From Ischnura elegans (Eukaryota; Arthropoda; Insecta; Odonata; Coenagrionidae), in NCBI RefSeq assembly GCF_921293095.1, contig NC_060259.1, positions 23,629,812 through 23,693,811 on the forward strand: 64,000 nt of DNA, given 5' to 3'. Positions 1 to 33,940 of this stretch are shown one piece after another. The position numbers and the translations under genes are program-made. How positions within the stretch are numbered: the stretch's first letter is position 1; each line of letters starts with the position of its first letter. The notes beneath the pieces were generated by a model. That model did not search any database. It was not told the origin of the DNA and worked only from the letters and a program-made list of their open reading frames with translations.

Positions 1-625
1 CGCCCAAACGGGGCCCAGGCTCTCGGAAAAAAAAGAAGGCGGAAGTGGCGGATTGAGGGGGAAGAGGGAGGAGCGGTTGTTCACCACCATGGACCATGTT
101 CGCCACTTTGATCCCCAAAAAATAGGAACATATTTACGATGAACTTGGACTTGGTCTTCCGACGCAAGTTCTCATGCCACCATTTCAATATTGCTAAATC
201 TTTCGGTGTACGCGATTCATGTTTGATATTTTTTGTTAAACGAGATCCCATAAAACCCCAGTTTCATTTGAAGGATTGCGTACCCCCCTGTCGACCTGAG
301 ATGCTGGAAGGAGTAAGAGCCCTACAGAAAAAAGTACTCCAGGCATCAAAATGTCTCAGACCGCTTTGTGCAAGTAAGTTACTTTTAAAATCCGGACACG
401 CTGAAGCAGTAGGGTGTGAACATGTTACTTCAAAAACTACAAGAATATTACTCATCCAGCAGTCAATGATGTCAATATTCATAATGCCTCCACTAAAGCT
501 GATAGCCACATTAAAAAATAAAAGTAGACTTATTCTAACAAAAAAGACTAGCAAGAAATTTGGTTGATGTTTGGATGAATTCCATTACAATATTTTATCC
601 ATATCTTATGTTTTTTTAATTGAAG

Positions 626-817
626 GGAGGAGCTGGGGATACAGTCACCGATTCAGATTCAGAGGACGATACTCCCGGAGAAATTCGTTTGCCGTGCGAG
701 CTAGTCGCATATCTATTTGCAGATAGAATAGGACTTTCTGCAGATCCACAGCAAAATATCGAAAACACTGTTGAGTTACATTGCAGATGTGGAAGACAGG
801 TGACAGCAGCCAGTTTG
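626..817 (+). CDS. Unknown small gene, left copy, exon 2
   Basis: 64 codons between acceptor TTTAATTGAAG| and donor TTG|GTAAGT, phase 0 at both ends. It reads GGAGDTVTDSDSEDDTPGEI, then RLPCELVAYLFADRIGLSAD and on to HCRCGRQVTAASL. There is an acidic Ser/Asp-rich head and three Cys residues, two of them in a CxC pair. I do not recognise the family. The start codon would come from an exon left of the window; its equivalent in the right copy is at 59805. Confidence 0.6.
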
Positions 818-1210
818 GTAAGTTTGTTGATTTAGAATCTGCAGCCCAAACATGATATCTTTGCCAGATGAAAGGCCTCAACTTTGCAACTGTCGAGGCA
901 TGGTAGCAAATTTCATAGATCTGAGGAGGAGGCCACTGTGGGGAGCCATTTCACGTAAAACAACATTAGTCCCGTGTCAATAATCCGAAAAAGTTCTTTG
1001 TTCTAATTTCCCCTAAGGTTACATGGTGTTCTTTTATGAACTGGTTCTCTGTACTCAGCCGAAAATAATGGTAGGTTGTAGGTTGTCATTAATCCATTTA
1101 TTCCAAGAGATAGATTTTCAGGTTGGTGGTTAAATTGATGCACAAGATATTAAATTTAGGATTCAATCATTTATTTCTTTTTTTGCTTAATCTCTACATG
1201 AACCATTAAG

Positions 1211-1363
1211 AATCAAGACACTTCGGTGGGCAAGCCGAAGAGGAAGCATCCCCGCAAGTTTCCTGTAGAAAAGGAGTTGAGGAAGGCAGCAATTTTCCGG
1301 AATGCATATCCGCATGTTAAATCATTCTACATCATGTCAGGTGATTCTACAGAATCCAAATAA
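1211..1363 (+). CDS. Unknown small gene, left copy, exon 3
   Basis: 50 codons and TAA after acceptor ACCATTAAG|. It begins NQDTSVGKPKRKHPRKFPVE, continues KELRKAAIFRNAYPHVKSFY and ends IMSGDSTESK. The start is basic (KPKRKHPRK) and could be a nuclear or nucleic-acid-binding patch, but that is inference. All five differences from the right copy fall on third codon positions of this frame, which supports coding. A GTGAGT nine bases after the stop may be a 3' UTR intron donor. Confidence 0.6.
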   Translation, partial: NQDTSVGKPKRKHPRKFPVEKELRKAAIFRNAYPHVKSFYIMSGDSTESK

Positions 1364-1873
1364 ACGTTGGTGAGTGTCTGCTAGTTTATTGTCGAGCTTT
1401 GAAGAAACAAGGTGTTCTAGCCAATGTACATATTCTTTCAATTGGTTGCTAGGACACCACTGCTATTTAATACAACTTAGCTTACTAATACTCACTCATG
1501 TATTTTCAATCTTATTTCAAATTTAGTAATTCAATTATGCTCAAATCATGCCCAAGGATTCTTGTGGATTCTGTTAAATGAAAAAAAGCTATAATGGCAT
1601 TGCCTACTTTAACTATGCATTTATGCTTTTTTGTTCGAAGACCTATGCACTCATTCTAGCTACGGTACGTAATACTCTAGAAATAGATCCATCTAGAAGG
1701 GATGGGAAAGGGATGCTTTTGCTCAAGGCACTCTCACCTACGCCAGGCAAGGAAGGGGTGAGGAAAGGACAAAATTACCTCAGACTCCTGAATTAAAAGA
1801 GACAGCCCTGTCTTGAAATGACTCAAAATAAATAATCTTCACCTCACAAAATGATAATGCTATGCATATTTAT

Positions 1874-2186
1874 GCATGCGCATGGGCGTACCCAGAATCA
1901 AAACGGGGGGTGGAGGGGGCAAAATTAGCTGTGGTTGTTCAAGTTGTTACTTTTTTGCACAGAAAAGTTTAATGAAACCAAAATTTTAAGGAAATTATGA
2001 CAGCAATTTATTAATTGTTATAATTATTTGCTTGAAAAAGAAAATGATTTTTATTTTAGTTCCATGTCTTATACTAATACCATTTTTCTTCATAAGGAAA
2101 ATTTGTTCATAACTTTTGTTTTGAACTAAATTTATTTTCGCTTCTAGGGCAGCTGCCTCCCCTTCTGGGTATGCCCATGTGCATGC
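1874..2186. mobile_element. MITE with TGGGCATACCCAG-type ends
   Basis: Ends are inverted copies (about 20/22 bases): GCATGCGCATGGGCGTACCC at left against GCATGCACATGGGCATACCC read from the right. The interior is AT-rich without coding capacity. A diverged relative lies at 56563-56897, and this copy is repeated at about 62229-62541 by the large duplication. Confidence 0.7.
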
Positions 2187-3436
2187 GTGCTGTCGAAGGA
2201 CAGCTATTGTTTTTCATTTCCCTTTGACGTGTAATTTCCGATATCCCAATCATTTCAGTGAGGAATTATTTCATAGGATTTATGCTTTCCTATAAGGTGG
2301 TATGGATAAATCTCAGGAATAAGTTGTCCAGGAAAGATATCCTTGAGGATTTTCATGGTAGAGACATTAGTTTCCAAATAAGAGTGATGTAAAATTTTGG
2401 TGTGTATTGCCAAAGGTCCCAGGTTATTTGGTAATTTAATGTGTGGGAGTTCATGAGTGTCATGAACATATGATTCTGAAGGTATTCATGTCTCAATGCC
2501 AGAATCTGATGCTTGAAGAAAAGAAATTGCATGCTAATATACGCATATCACTGCACACTAAGAGGTCTCGTGAAAACACCATCTGAATGCTCATTATCAC
2601 AAACTTTGACAAGTGTGGCAACCTTTTCACATCATTCATAATGAAAAATAACATAATTTAAATTAAAGAGTTCCAACATGGAAGTAGAGCCATCGTCTGG
2701 GTAGCATTTTATGAGGTGGGTGGATGTGTATACTCAGTTGAAGGTGGAAAGGGGTAGAGTGGGGGTGGTTTGGAGCTGAGGGTGGCATCTGCAGGGAGGT
2801 TCCCGCTGTTGCATTATCAATTCCTACCACTTCCTCCTCTTAACTTGAAGACGGAGAAAGAGGAAATGGTGTTCCCTCTCATTCATTCTCTGTGTCTCAA
2901 ATATGCTCAGTAAACTCTGGGATGAAACGTTTGGTGTGTCATTTAGAAACCCACTCATAGTGGCTAAGGTGTTTTTCAATGGTACAGAAAACTATGCTGA
3001 TAAAGATTTAAGTCAAATGTATAAATCTACATGTTACACATGTTGTGTGGCTAATATCAGTAACACAGGATGAAAATTCAAAAACTAAGTGAAAGGCCAT
3101 TAAATATTTTACTTAAATGATAGGTAGTGGAATTTCAAATTTGGTAAAGCATGTATAAAATTGCAACCACTTACATGATTTTGACTTCTAAATTTTTTCA
3201 TGTTAATGACAAGGGTGCAAAATTAAATTTTTAAGCCCTGTTTATACGGTACATTAGCTCAAACAAGTTAATATCCTAATGTAGGAACATGAGAATGAAC
3301 ACCAAAATACACGATGTGACCACTCAACTTGTGTGAATGAATAAAAATAGAATGTGTCCTAATTTGATTCATGCATTCCTACATGTTCCATTACTGTCCA
3401 CTCCATGCAATCAGACTTTAACACATGTGTCTTAAT
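2187..3436. other. Intergenic, nothing recognised
   Basis: AT-rich with a G-rich patch near 2740-2800. No convincing exon, RNA or repeat ends seen. It may include 3' UTR of the small gene. Confidence 0.4.
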
Positions 3437-4534
3437 TAGAGGTGGGGTTAACTGTTCATTTTGATGAACCGTTCACTTTTAACCTGTTCAGTAAAAAGAG
3501 CAGTTCAAAATATCTGTTCATGGTGAACAGTCTGGGTCATTCAGGTAGAAAATACTGTTTATCGGATGTTTAGAGTAAGTGAAAGCTTAGTGTGGTATCA
3601 TTTGGTTTGTGCAACTTGTCATAGTTATTTCAAGCAAATTCTGTCCCAGGCCTTTACTTGGTTGCCCGTTTGCAGGACAACATCTGCTTTCCACATGTAG
3701 AATAAGCCAGAACTAATATTTATCAACCCAGTGTCTGATGTTATTTGCGTGTTTAGCACAAGAAAAGTTTTTTACATGATTCTCTTATGAGCAATTTAGA
3801 CTTTCATACACAGCTAACAGTTCTTTATACATATTTTTAGTATAAACATCATTTGTGAATCTCTCTCTTAGACTCCTCAGTAAGATATTGATTTTTTCTC
3901 TTCGTTACAGCCTGTGTCAGGTATCTATCCAATCTAATGATGCAATTAACTGTCAATAATAGCATGCATTATATTGTAAATTTTAATCAGTTTCATTGCT
4001 AAATTAGTACTTTTGGTAGAATGCAAAAAATAGTACAATATGTTACACCTATGGATTTCTGTAACATATTTAAATGCCCTCCGAGGAATGAATACCCTCC
4101 AAAAAAGAATACCCTTTGAAAAAAGAATGCCCTCCAAGAAAAGAATACGCTGAGAAAAATAACGGCTAAAAGGAATCTAATATTTTGAACAATAGTTCGA
4201 ACCGTTCAGCAGCCATGTTGTTCATGTTTGTTGACGGAGGGGAATGATAGAGAAGGAAGGGGAGGGGCTCGGTCGTCTATGATGCACTTCAGTGGCCTTG
4301 GACGGTCTGCATCATAACTGCCATCTGTGGTGACCACTACGCACTTGCTGGAGTAAGCTGCAGTTCAAAAAACCTCTCGGTGAGCATACCTGTCAGACCG
4401 AAAACACTGCGCTTTTGCTGTGTAGATATGAACAGTGAACAGAGAGTTTTAGAGAACTGTTCATTTTCAAACCGCTTCATTTCAGTAAATACATAGTTCG
4501 TTTTGGCAGTTCGGTTCTTTTTGACCCATCTCTA
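3437..4534. mobile_element. hAT-type MITE with perfect 8 bp target duplication
   Basis: The ends TAGAGGTGGGG and CCCATCTCTA are inverted, and GTCTTAAT stands directly on both sides (3429-3436 and 4535-4542). An 8 bp duplication with a T/CAGAGGTGGG-like end is the hAT signature. The interior has many GTTCA-type half-sites near both ends (subterminal repeats) and a short tandem array at 4076-4156 of units like GAATACCCTCCAAAAAA. No transposase. Confidence 0.85.
4076..4156. repeat. Short tandem array inside the hAT MITE
   Basis: About four imperfect ~19-base units of the type GAATACCCTCCAAAAAA. Non-coding. Confidence 0.6.
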
Positions 4535-5040
4535 GTCTTAATGTATCATGTAAACAGTTCTTTAGAGCAATTTGCAATTATGAATAGCCTGCATGTCATA
4601 TGCATATTTCATTTAATGTGTATTACTGTTTGTTAATTGAGATAAAATCCTTCCTAGATAAAAATGATGAATCAAACTAACCATATGTGATATGCATCCC
4701 TCATTCTTCAATGTCAGACCAATGTTCTCACGAGACTCCCTCCCTTCTATTCCAAGCAGAAGCAGTTATGTAACTTCAATGTGTTTCCCTTTATTTCATG
4801 GGAAAACAATAATTAATCCCTAAAGCATTATTGATCTGGTTGATGAGCTTTCAGGGCACCACTATTCTGAGTATCTGGCTGGAATTATTTCTTGCTGAAG
4901 AAACAATTACATACAATCATTTAAGTTTCCTCTGAATACTATAGTATTAGTACTACAGTATTTCTGAGCTTGTTTCAATGACAGCCTTGGAATGGATAGT
5001 GATATTTATTTTATAGTTTTCATGTTAACTGCGATGTGGT

Positions 5041-5145
5041 AGAGAAGAAATGCGTAGGTGTGACAAGATTAGCTGATATGAGAATAGAGTGGAGAGCTGC
5101 ATCAAACTATTTTTAAGATTGTTAACCAGTGATGATAAATATATC
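5041..5145 (+). mobile_element. 3' tail of an RTE-like LINE
   Basis: Encodes a remnant like RLADMRIEWRAASN before a stop, then TTGTTAACCAGTGATGAT. The same C-terminus and TGATGA-type tail occur at 36440-36530 and 47490-47575, so this is a severely 5'-truncated copy of that family. Confidence 0.75.
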
Positions 5146-7048
5146 TGTGATATGTGCGAAGTGATAGTAATGTGTGTGAAAGTTATAATTTTAGTTTCGT
5201 ATAAATAATTAATAGCTCAAAATATTGAGGAGAGAAATGGGGGCTTCAAATCAATTTAGAAACACAATCTAACTTTCCTATATTATTCAACTACCATAAT
5301 TCATTCAACTGACATATTCCAGTGAAAGTGAATCAAAATATGAGTTATTTGCATTCATCATTCTGTTGCATTGATGCCGAATCACTATAACCTAGTTGTC
5401 CCATCCAAAGCAGGACAAAAACTTGGCCCGTTTTGAGAAAACGTCTCTTTTTGATTCGACTGAGAGTCCATGGTTGTCTTTGGTAGCTTACCATTATCTT
5501 CTTGTTTAGGCCACAGAAGCAAATAGCCCATCTTTACCCATACCTCCTCACTTAGTCCCTTTGCCCTCAATAAGCTTGGCTCATTTCCCACTGCTAAGGC
5601 AGCACAGGCAGGCAGTCATCTAGCGGGACAGCTGCCCCTTCTCTCCCCCCATCCTTTTCTGTGTGCATAGGAATCTGCATTTTTGATAGTATCCCTATAA
5701 TTGCTGGTATCTATTTTGTTCATTTTAAGCAGAATAAAAAAATTCAAAGTCTGACCACTGCATATTGTGAGTGGAATTGAAGGCATTTCAGGGTGTACAA
5801 TCTATGCAGCACGTAACATTCTCCCCAATAATTGATTTTGTGGAGCTATGCCTTGTCAAGCAACTAGGAAACAGTAAATATTGGCAAAACAAATTCATTT
5901 ACATTCTGAAAAAACTATTATGTATTTTAAATACCTCTACATTATTTGTTAACCAATAAGGGTTTCAGCATTTCTTTTTCGCCCTGTACGGAGTTGTTTC
6001 TCGGCTTGGGACTGTCCAGGTAGTCGCTTCCTCCACTTAATGACCTTTCCTAGCAGGGTGCCTGACCCTTTCCTCGGCAACTGGGCAAATATAATCCTCG
6101 ACCCTTTTCCTGAAGGCAGCCCATCGCGGCATACTTTTGCGGTCAGTTTATTGTTACTAGTGCGATTTTAATTTTTTTTAATTGTTACTATATGAAAGTA
6201 ATCACCTGGATAGAGCAGTTCTCTCTCTATTCATGTTATGGGCTGCATCGCACAGCAGGGTTCCATAGAAACCATCCCTTTTATAGGTAGCGGAATGGGT
6301 ACAGAGAGTTAACGGCCATATGTATTTGAATACATGTCAAGAAAATTTTGAAAAGAAAATGAGTTATTCCGAGAAGAGTGAGGTAATTTTCTTCCACAAA
6401 TTTCAGGAGGAGGCTACTTGCACCAATCTACTCTTAGATGTGCCAGTTGGAGGGTAATAAGTTTTTCCAAGAAAAAATTAATGCGCTAATGTGTTCCGAA
6501 GTAAGCCTGTGAGGTGCTCAGGGCAGACCACCTAAATGTAACCTGACCAGAGAACCAAGATATGAGAGTAATTACCTGGGTAGAGCAGTGCTCTTTGCTG
6601 CAATGGTATAGAATGCTTCTCACAGCATGTGTCTACGTAAAACATTCCTTAATTGCACATTAAATTTAAGAATTTTTAGGATATGCATTAATTAGTATTT
6701 ATAGCGAAATTAATTTATAATACGTTTGTATTCAAAGGTTGATAAGAGGTTATTAAAAATAGTCGCTGTAATTTTAGCTCATGACAAAGAACTGAGAGGA
6801 TCATATTTTATTACATTACGAGGGCTTTTTTTCATAGGAGTTAAATCGGATACTTCATAGAATTTCTCCGCAAATGTACACTTAGAATGTGGCAAACAGA
6901 GTAACGTATATATTTAGATGTAAATCATTACAATAACCCTCCTATGAATTTGCTTGTAAGTTTTAAAAATAACAATTAAACATCTAACCTTAGCATCTCC
7001 AAAATTTGTTCTAGGTGATGATGAATGCGGTTAATATGAACGCTAAAG

Positions 7049-7080
7049 TTTTAAACGGAACGCTAGAGTTCCGTTTAAAA
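7049..7080. repeat. Perfect 13 bp hairpin
   Basis: TTTTAAACGGAAC, loop GCTAGA, then its exact inverse complement. It lies between AT-rich stretches. Function unknown. Confidence 0.6.
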
Positions 7081-8634
7081 TTTGGAGCCTATCAGCAAAA
7101 CATCCAGAATGGCATTGATTTTCAATAGATGCAACATGTACGTTTTTATTTAATCTAACTTATAAACAAATAAGTGACCATGAGCACCTTCCTTGAGTAG
7201 GACACAGAGCCGGAATGGGCCGAGATAATCCCCACACGGACAATTGGAAAGGGTTGGACCTCTCGAGCCGAGGGACCCTAATGGCGGTTGAGACCCACTT
7301 GGCATGCTTGACCACAAAACCGTGAAAACACGGCCTTCAGCCTTTTGCTTCGAAAAGTTAAAGCCCTGAAAACCCAGCCTTCATCCTTTAGCAACAGAAA
7401 ATTCGTAGGGAAAAGGTTAATTAACTACCCATATGGAGGGGCTTTGGGCTGAAAATACAGTTAATATGCACATGTGTTTTAATGTATGTTGTTTTTCCTT
7501 TCTGTTCTTCTTTTTATGATCATGGCACTTCTATATTTACCAGATCAATGGGGAAGCTGTCGAACAAGAGCACAGACATCTGTGGGATGGACAGAAGCAA
7601 CACCTTTTCCCCCTGGGATTCATTCTACGCTCGTTCGGAAACGGGAAGAAATGTGGAGAGAAGAAATCAACCTCTTAGGAAACTTCTAGTATGCTCTTGG
7701 ACTATCAGAACCAGTATTTTTAATCGAGAAGTTTATAAACTATTACAATTGTATCTGCAGCATGTACTAGTACATTACATGTACTGCGTACCTTAAATCT
7801 TTTTACTTTCTGTTTTTGGGCAGCCATCAACAATGAGAATGGCAGGCTTACAATATGAGTTTTCCGGTTAAGTAATTTATGTGTTCCAATGTTGCAGGTG
7901 TTTCCATTTCATTGAGTTAAATGATTTTAAGAGATTTAACAGGCCAAAATTTGTCATTTAATGCCTGAATTTGATGTTATAGGTACTCCTTTATCAAAGA
8001 GTATTCTATTTTTTATTCCTAGTGTTTAGTGAAATCTAGTCGTTGCATGTAAAATACGAAGTATTGCTTGTGTTGCAAGAATGTTATTTAACTTGAGATT
8101 CAATGTTATATATTTTAAGTCATTTGTGATGCATGTGTTATGTTATATTTAACTGCTTTACTTGAGGATTTTGATGTTAGGTTATCACTATTTTTTTCAG
8201 TAGACTTCAATCAATAATTTGGGACTTAGATTGTGTCTCTTCAATATTTTGTATTCGGAGAGACTGACTGAATAAATATTTGCATTAAAGTGTGATAACG
8301 TGAAAACCTCAAAGGGATGATAAAAAGTTTTTCATATGTACTGCATCAAAATTTGTTGTTTGTTACAAGTTGTATTTTCTTAAATATACCCAGGACTGTA
8401 GGTCTTATCCATTGACCAAGTTCCTGTTTAGTCCTGGGCGCTTTTAATTGCATTAATTATAAATAAATATTACTGCAAAAAACTCTCCTTTGCATAGCTT
8501 ATTTAATTATGGTGTCATGAAAATTCGCAGCGTTCAAAAATTTTCACTCTGATGAGAGTGAATCAAACATTTCTTGTTGGCATTAGCCATTTTTACCCAT
8601 CACAAACTTAATGAGTGCTTGAGAAAACCAACTA

Positions 8635-8790
8635 CAGTAAAACCTCTTTTGTAGTGAACCTCTTTACATCATAAACCTCCATACTTCATACCTACGGTCC
8701 CGTCAGATTTAGATGTAATTTTATACACAAATCTCTTTGCAGTGAACCTCTCATAAAACCTCCACTTATCATGCCAAGGAGACACCCCCA
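8635..8790. mobile_element. Tigger-like terminal fragment
   Basis: CAGTAAAACCTC followed by repeats of TAGTGAACCTC. The same motif recurs at 9955-9990 on the other side of the 9171-9884 MITE. No matching inverted end was found, so it is called a fragment. Confidence 0.45.
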
Positions 8791-9170
8791 AGACTGCCTA
8801 ACTACCTTCGCAAATTAGACCGAGACAACTAGAGACCATTAATGCAGCCGCGATTACGTACATGGAATAACATTTTCAGCAATAAATGTTTCATGCTTAT
8901 TTTTTTCTTTTACACCTTTAAAATGCTGTAATTTTCACGTTAACCATAAGTTATGGCCATTTTGTTCTATATGAGAGCATACCTAACAGTAAATAAGAGA
9001 AAAGATATCAAACTATCGTTATCATTTTAAGTGACTGATGAACTAAGAGATATCACATCGTTTTCTCTCGAATCATGGTAAAAATCACGTGATAGCACTT
9101 GCTTTGTGTTATCATTAAATAATAAATATATGTTCACTAATCCATGCATGTTTATTTAAACGCATAAATA

Positions 9171-9884
9171 CAGCAGACTCCCGATTATCCGGCTGCGGTT
9201 TATCCGGGTTGCGGATTATCCGTGCATGATTTTAACTCTCTTAACAATTTTTTCCGCAATCTTATAAAAAAACTTAAATCGGATCCAAAATCATCGGAAT
9301 TACTGCATTAATGCTAGGATACACCAGGCTTATCATTTCCGTCAGAATCCCGTTCGTAAAACGGAAGCGATCGCGCGCTAGCCGCATTCAAGGGAGCACC
9401 GATTTCGTGTTTTCCAAGCCTATCAGTGCGCGAACGCACTCCGTGATCACGGATACACGTCCCGCAGCAGATGCAACCCGGGCAACTTGTACGAGACGCG
9501 ACTGCGTGGCGTGGTGCCTGACAATGTAGTTTCCGACCTCGAGCAGTCGTTTTGAAGCATTCGCGCAAATCACTTTTCTGTATCCGCGATCACACACCCA
9601 CGAAAGTGTGGTTTTTGAAACCGGGCCTTACATGAAGCATTAATAATACGAGTACATTCATGTTATTGCCGCTAAAAAGATCGCGAACTGGCGAAGAAAG
9701 CTCTCATTGAGTCCGGGAAGCACGCTAATAAAGCAGAATAACGGCATAAATAATAATATATTGTTTGTTTTACGTAAATTATGATCATTACAAGACATTG
9801 GAGTTGATGTTTGGGTTATCCGTGTTTTCAGATTATTCGTGCCGTCCCTCCCCATCATTAGCCCGGATAATCGGGAGTCTACTG
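9171..9884. mobile_element. pogo/Tigger-type MITE, TA flanked
   Basis: TA then CAGCAGACTCCCGATTATCC at left; the right end is the inverse, CCGGATAATCGGGAGTCTAC TG then TA. There are internal repeats of TTATCCG near the left end. The GC-rich middle (9340-9560) has no recognisable transposase. Confidence 0.85.
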
Positions 9885-9886
9885 TA

Positions 9887-11590
9887 TAATGGTTTAAAAG
9901 ACAGTACGTAATGCCTTTCATTTCCAAAGGATATGAAAAAAATGGCGTGTATTGCTAAAACCTCTCTATAGTGAACCTCCATGCATCAAATCCTACAATT
10001 CTGTAGGCACTTCAGCTTGGCCTAAGGATGTTTAAAGCATGACAGAAGCTCTACCACCACCAGGTACAGGACACAACAAAACCCAAAAAATAACTCTGCA
10101 TATTGAGTATCTTTCTACAGTATGACAATTGTTGAGGTGAAGTTATATTTAACATAAGTTTACTCATGGTGATACGTCAATCAAAGTCACTTGTATCATG
10201 AATATATTTCAACATTTACTACGGTAATCAAAAGTGCCTCATCTGACTGTGGTACGCCAGCTGGTGCTTGAATTCAGCCTAAATATTAACCATCAAAAAA
10301 ACATTTCCTTCATGCTCTGTTCCTGTTGTCTCTGATGACCCCTTTTTTGATCACTTCCTCATGCTAAAACTGTCATATTTTAACACGCACAATATTATCG
10401 ATTTGAGGTAACCGCCATCAGCAGATTTTTAAAAGTTTGAGTCTCTTAAGACAAAACAGCACAACTGCCCAATGCCCTACCAAGTTATCTCTCTTTCCCT
10501 TACTTAGCATAAACAATCATATACAAAGAGCATTATTGAATTAGCAATAAAAAAACAAAGCCGTAAGTATTTCTTTACCAAAACATGAGTGCCAAAGTAA
10601 TACATGCATCACGGCCAGCTGAGCATTTCACATTTCTTGCGAGCATTATGTTAAGAGAATTATATTTTTCCCGACTCATAATTAGATCACCCATCGACAC
10701 AAAATTTCATTCCATAGCATGACAATAATGTTGGCACAGCAGAATTTTCAACCCACTTCAATGCAATAGTGTAGTCCTTAACAGTAGAACTGCCACGGCG
10801 GTCATTTTGACTGCTGTCGACACTTTCAACAGTTGCCAATTAAGTGTAAACACGACTAAAAGCAAGTCATTTTAAGACTTTTCCTAACTTTATGAAAGGA
10901 AAATACTGGAAATTTTTGGCGGAAAAACTACTATTTTCTCTCTGCAAACTACTGAAAGCCAAAAAGAATACTCCGAGAAATGAATCAACACTTACTCTGA
11001 TTACTTAGGAATGTAGGAAGGGCAATGAGGGTGCAGCAGGAAAAATTGGATACAATATATGCTTGATATATTCCTATGATATACAAGTCTTGAGAGAAAT
11101 CAGTGGGTTAATGAGGGAAATTACATCATAAGTGAATGTCATTATAAATTTAATTTCATATTTGATAAAATAATATTCAACCAGGCATTTACAAAGGTAA
11201 AAATTTAGAATACAAACAATTCTAGGACTACTTTCCAAGAGGAAAATAATCTGCAATCAAATTCAAGGCATAGAGTAATGATTTCAAAGAGTAACTATAG
11301 CATCATTGCCAAAAATGTTCTGAAGTATCATTATTTCCGGATTACTCTTTCAGTTCAAAGGCACACACAACAGTAAAAACTGAAGTTAATTCTATAAACT
11401 TCATTCAACTCCATGATTGAAAGATAGCTTCAATTAAACCCTCTAAAGGTAGAGAAAATGAGAAGAACTAGGCCAAAACGAGGCATGACATTTCCTAGCT
11501 TGAAACACACTGAGAAAAATATTGAAACCAATTACATGATTCCAATATTGAATTATAAACTCATTTAAAAGCATTACTTTCATGACCTAA
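9887..11590. other. Region 3' of TrxR, nothing recognised
   Basis: AT-rich. Contains the second TAGTGAACCTCC motif near 9970 and otherwise no supported feature. TrxR transcription (leftward) probably ends near 11590. Confidence 0.4.
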
Positions 11591-11607
11591 GTACCAAAAT
11601 TAATAAT

Positions 11608-11613
11608 TTTATT
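11608..11613 (-). terminator. Likely TrxR poly(A) signal
   Basis: AATAAA on the minus strand, about 230 bases past the SECIS. It is the first canonical signal I see downstream of it, giving a 3' UTR of roughly 400 bases that contains the whole SECIS. Cleavage would be near 11590. Confidence 0.5.
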
Positions 11614-11839
11614 CACTGGAGCGTAACATCAAACATCTGCAAGGAAAAAATGCAAATGAAAACAATGCAATAAGTTGTACAAAATCAAAAACAACACATT
11701 TTCTAACACAATATGAAGCATGGATAAATTATCCTGACATAGTGATCAATAATACTGAAATTTAAATATTTTCACAATGTTTTCTCCCAGTGATACCTTG
11801 AAATTCTACCAGTGATGACTTTCGAGGACAATTCATGCA

Positions 11840-11895
11840 AAACATCAGACTCCACCCTCCATCAAGGTTTTAAGTGGGGTCGTCATTATTGCCAC
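11840..11895 (-). promoter_or_regulatory. SECIS element (form II) in TrxR 3' UTR
   Basis: On the minus strand the core ATGA (11886-11883) is followed by exactly 11 bases and then AAAA, and the 3' arm closes with TGAT (11847-11844). This is the SECIS plan: UGA/GA non-Watson-Crick quartet, an ~11-12 base stem, then unpaired apical adenines. Hand folding pairs GACCCCACTT with GGGTGGAGTC with one C/A mismatch and two terminal G-U pairs. Beyond the AAAA bulge a short CC/GG mini-stem with loop TTGAT fits form II. Outside the quartet GCAA pairs with TTGC as the start of helix I. The core starts about 110 bases after the Sec codon, a workable distance. By family knowledge it would be bound by SBP2 and eEFSec to recode the TGA. 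Confidence 0.88.
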
Positions 11896-11993
11896 AAGAG
11901 CTCTTGCACTTCATATCCTTCAGTTGTTGCTATTTTGCTGCTATACTACCAAGAAAGAAAACTTCCTCAGGTAAACAGCAAAAATAGCATACT

Positions 11994-33940
<21,947 letters not shown>

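Larger units (their letters stand above)
1..3645. repeat. Left copy of a ~60.36 kb-spaced duplication
   Basis: Matches 60357-64000 throughout, with an offset of 60356 that becomes 60355 after one T is lost in the poly-T run near 1184-1190. I count nine substitutions and one indel: 494, 644, 1163, 1213, 1237, 1249, 1300, 1312 and 1637. Both ends are cut by the window, so the true unit may be longer. Contents in order: exons of a small unknown gene, a 313-base MITE, and the 5' end of a hAT MITE. Confidence 0.97.
5146..9168. other. Intergenic/downstream region without a gene
   Basis: Mostly AT-rich. It holds two diverged direct repeats (about 6185-6280 and 6555-6650, sharing AAAGTAATCACCTGGATAGA-like sequence), a perfect hairpin at 7049-7080, a GC-richer patch at 7190-7360, and at 8635-8790 a Tigger-like TIR fragment (CAGTAAAACCTC, GTAGTGAACCTC). 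No ORF here looks like a protein family. Confidence 0.4.

Noticed and set aside
351-373. Possible first exon of the small gene (ATGTCTCAG... before GTAAGT)
   Set aside because: It would leave two extra bases, out of phase with exon 2 at 626. The ATG exon seen at 59805 in the right copy fits the phase instead.
4076-4156. CRISPR-like array
   Set aside because: Imperfect ~19-base tandem units with no spacers, inside a hAT MITE.
9311-9597. Overlapping frames on both strands in the GC-rich core of the MITE
   Set aside because: Open by base composition only; no transposase motif and inside a non-autonomous element.
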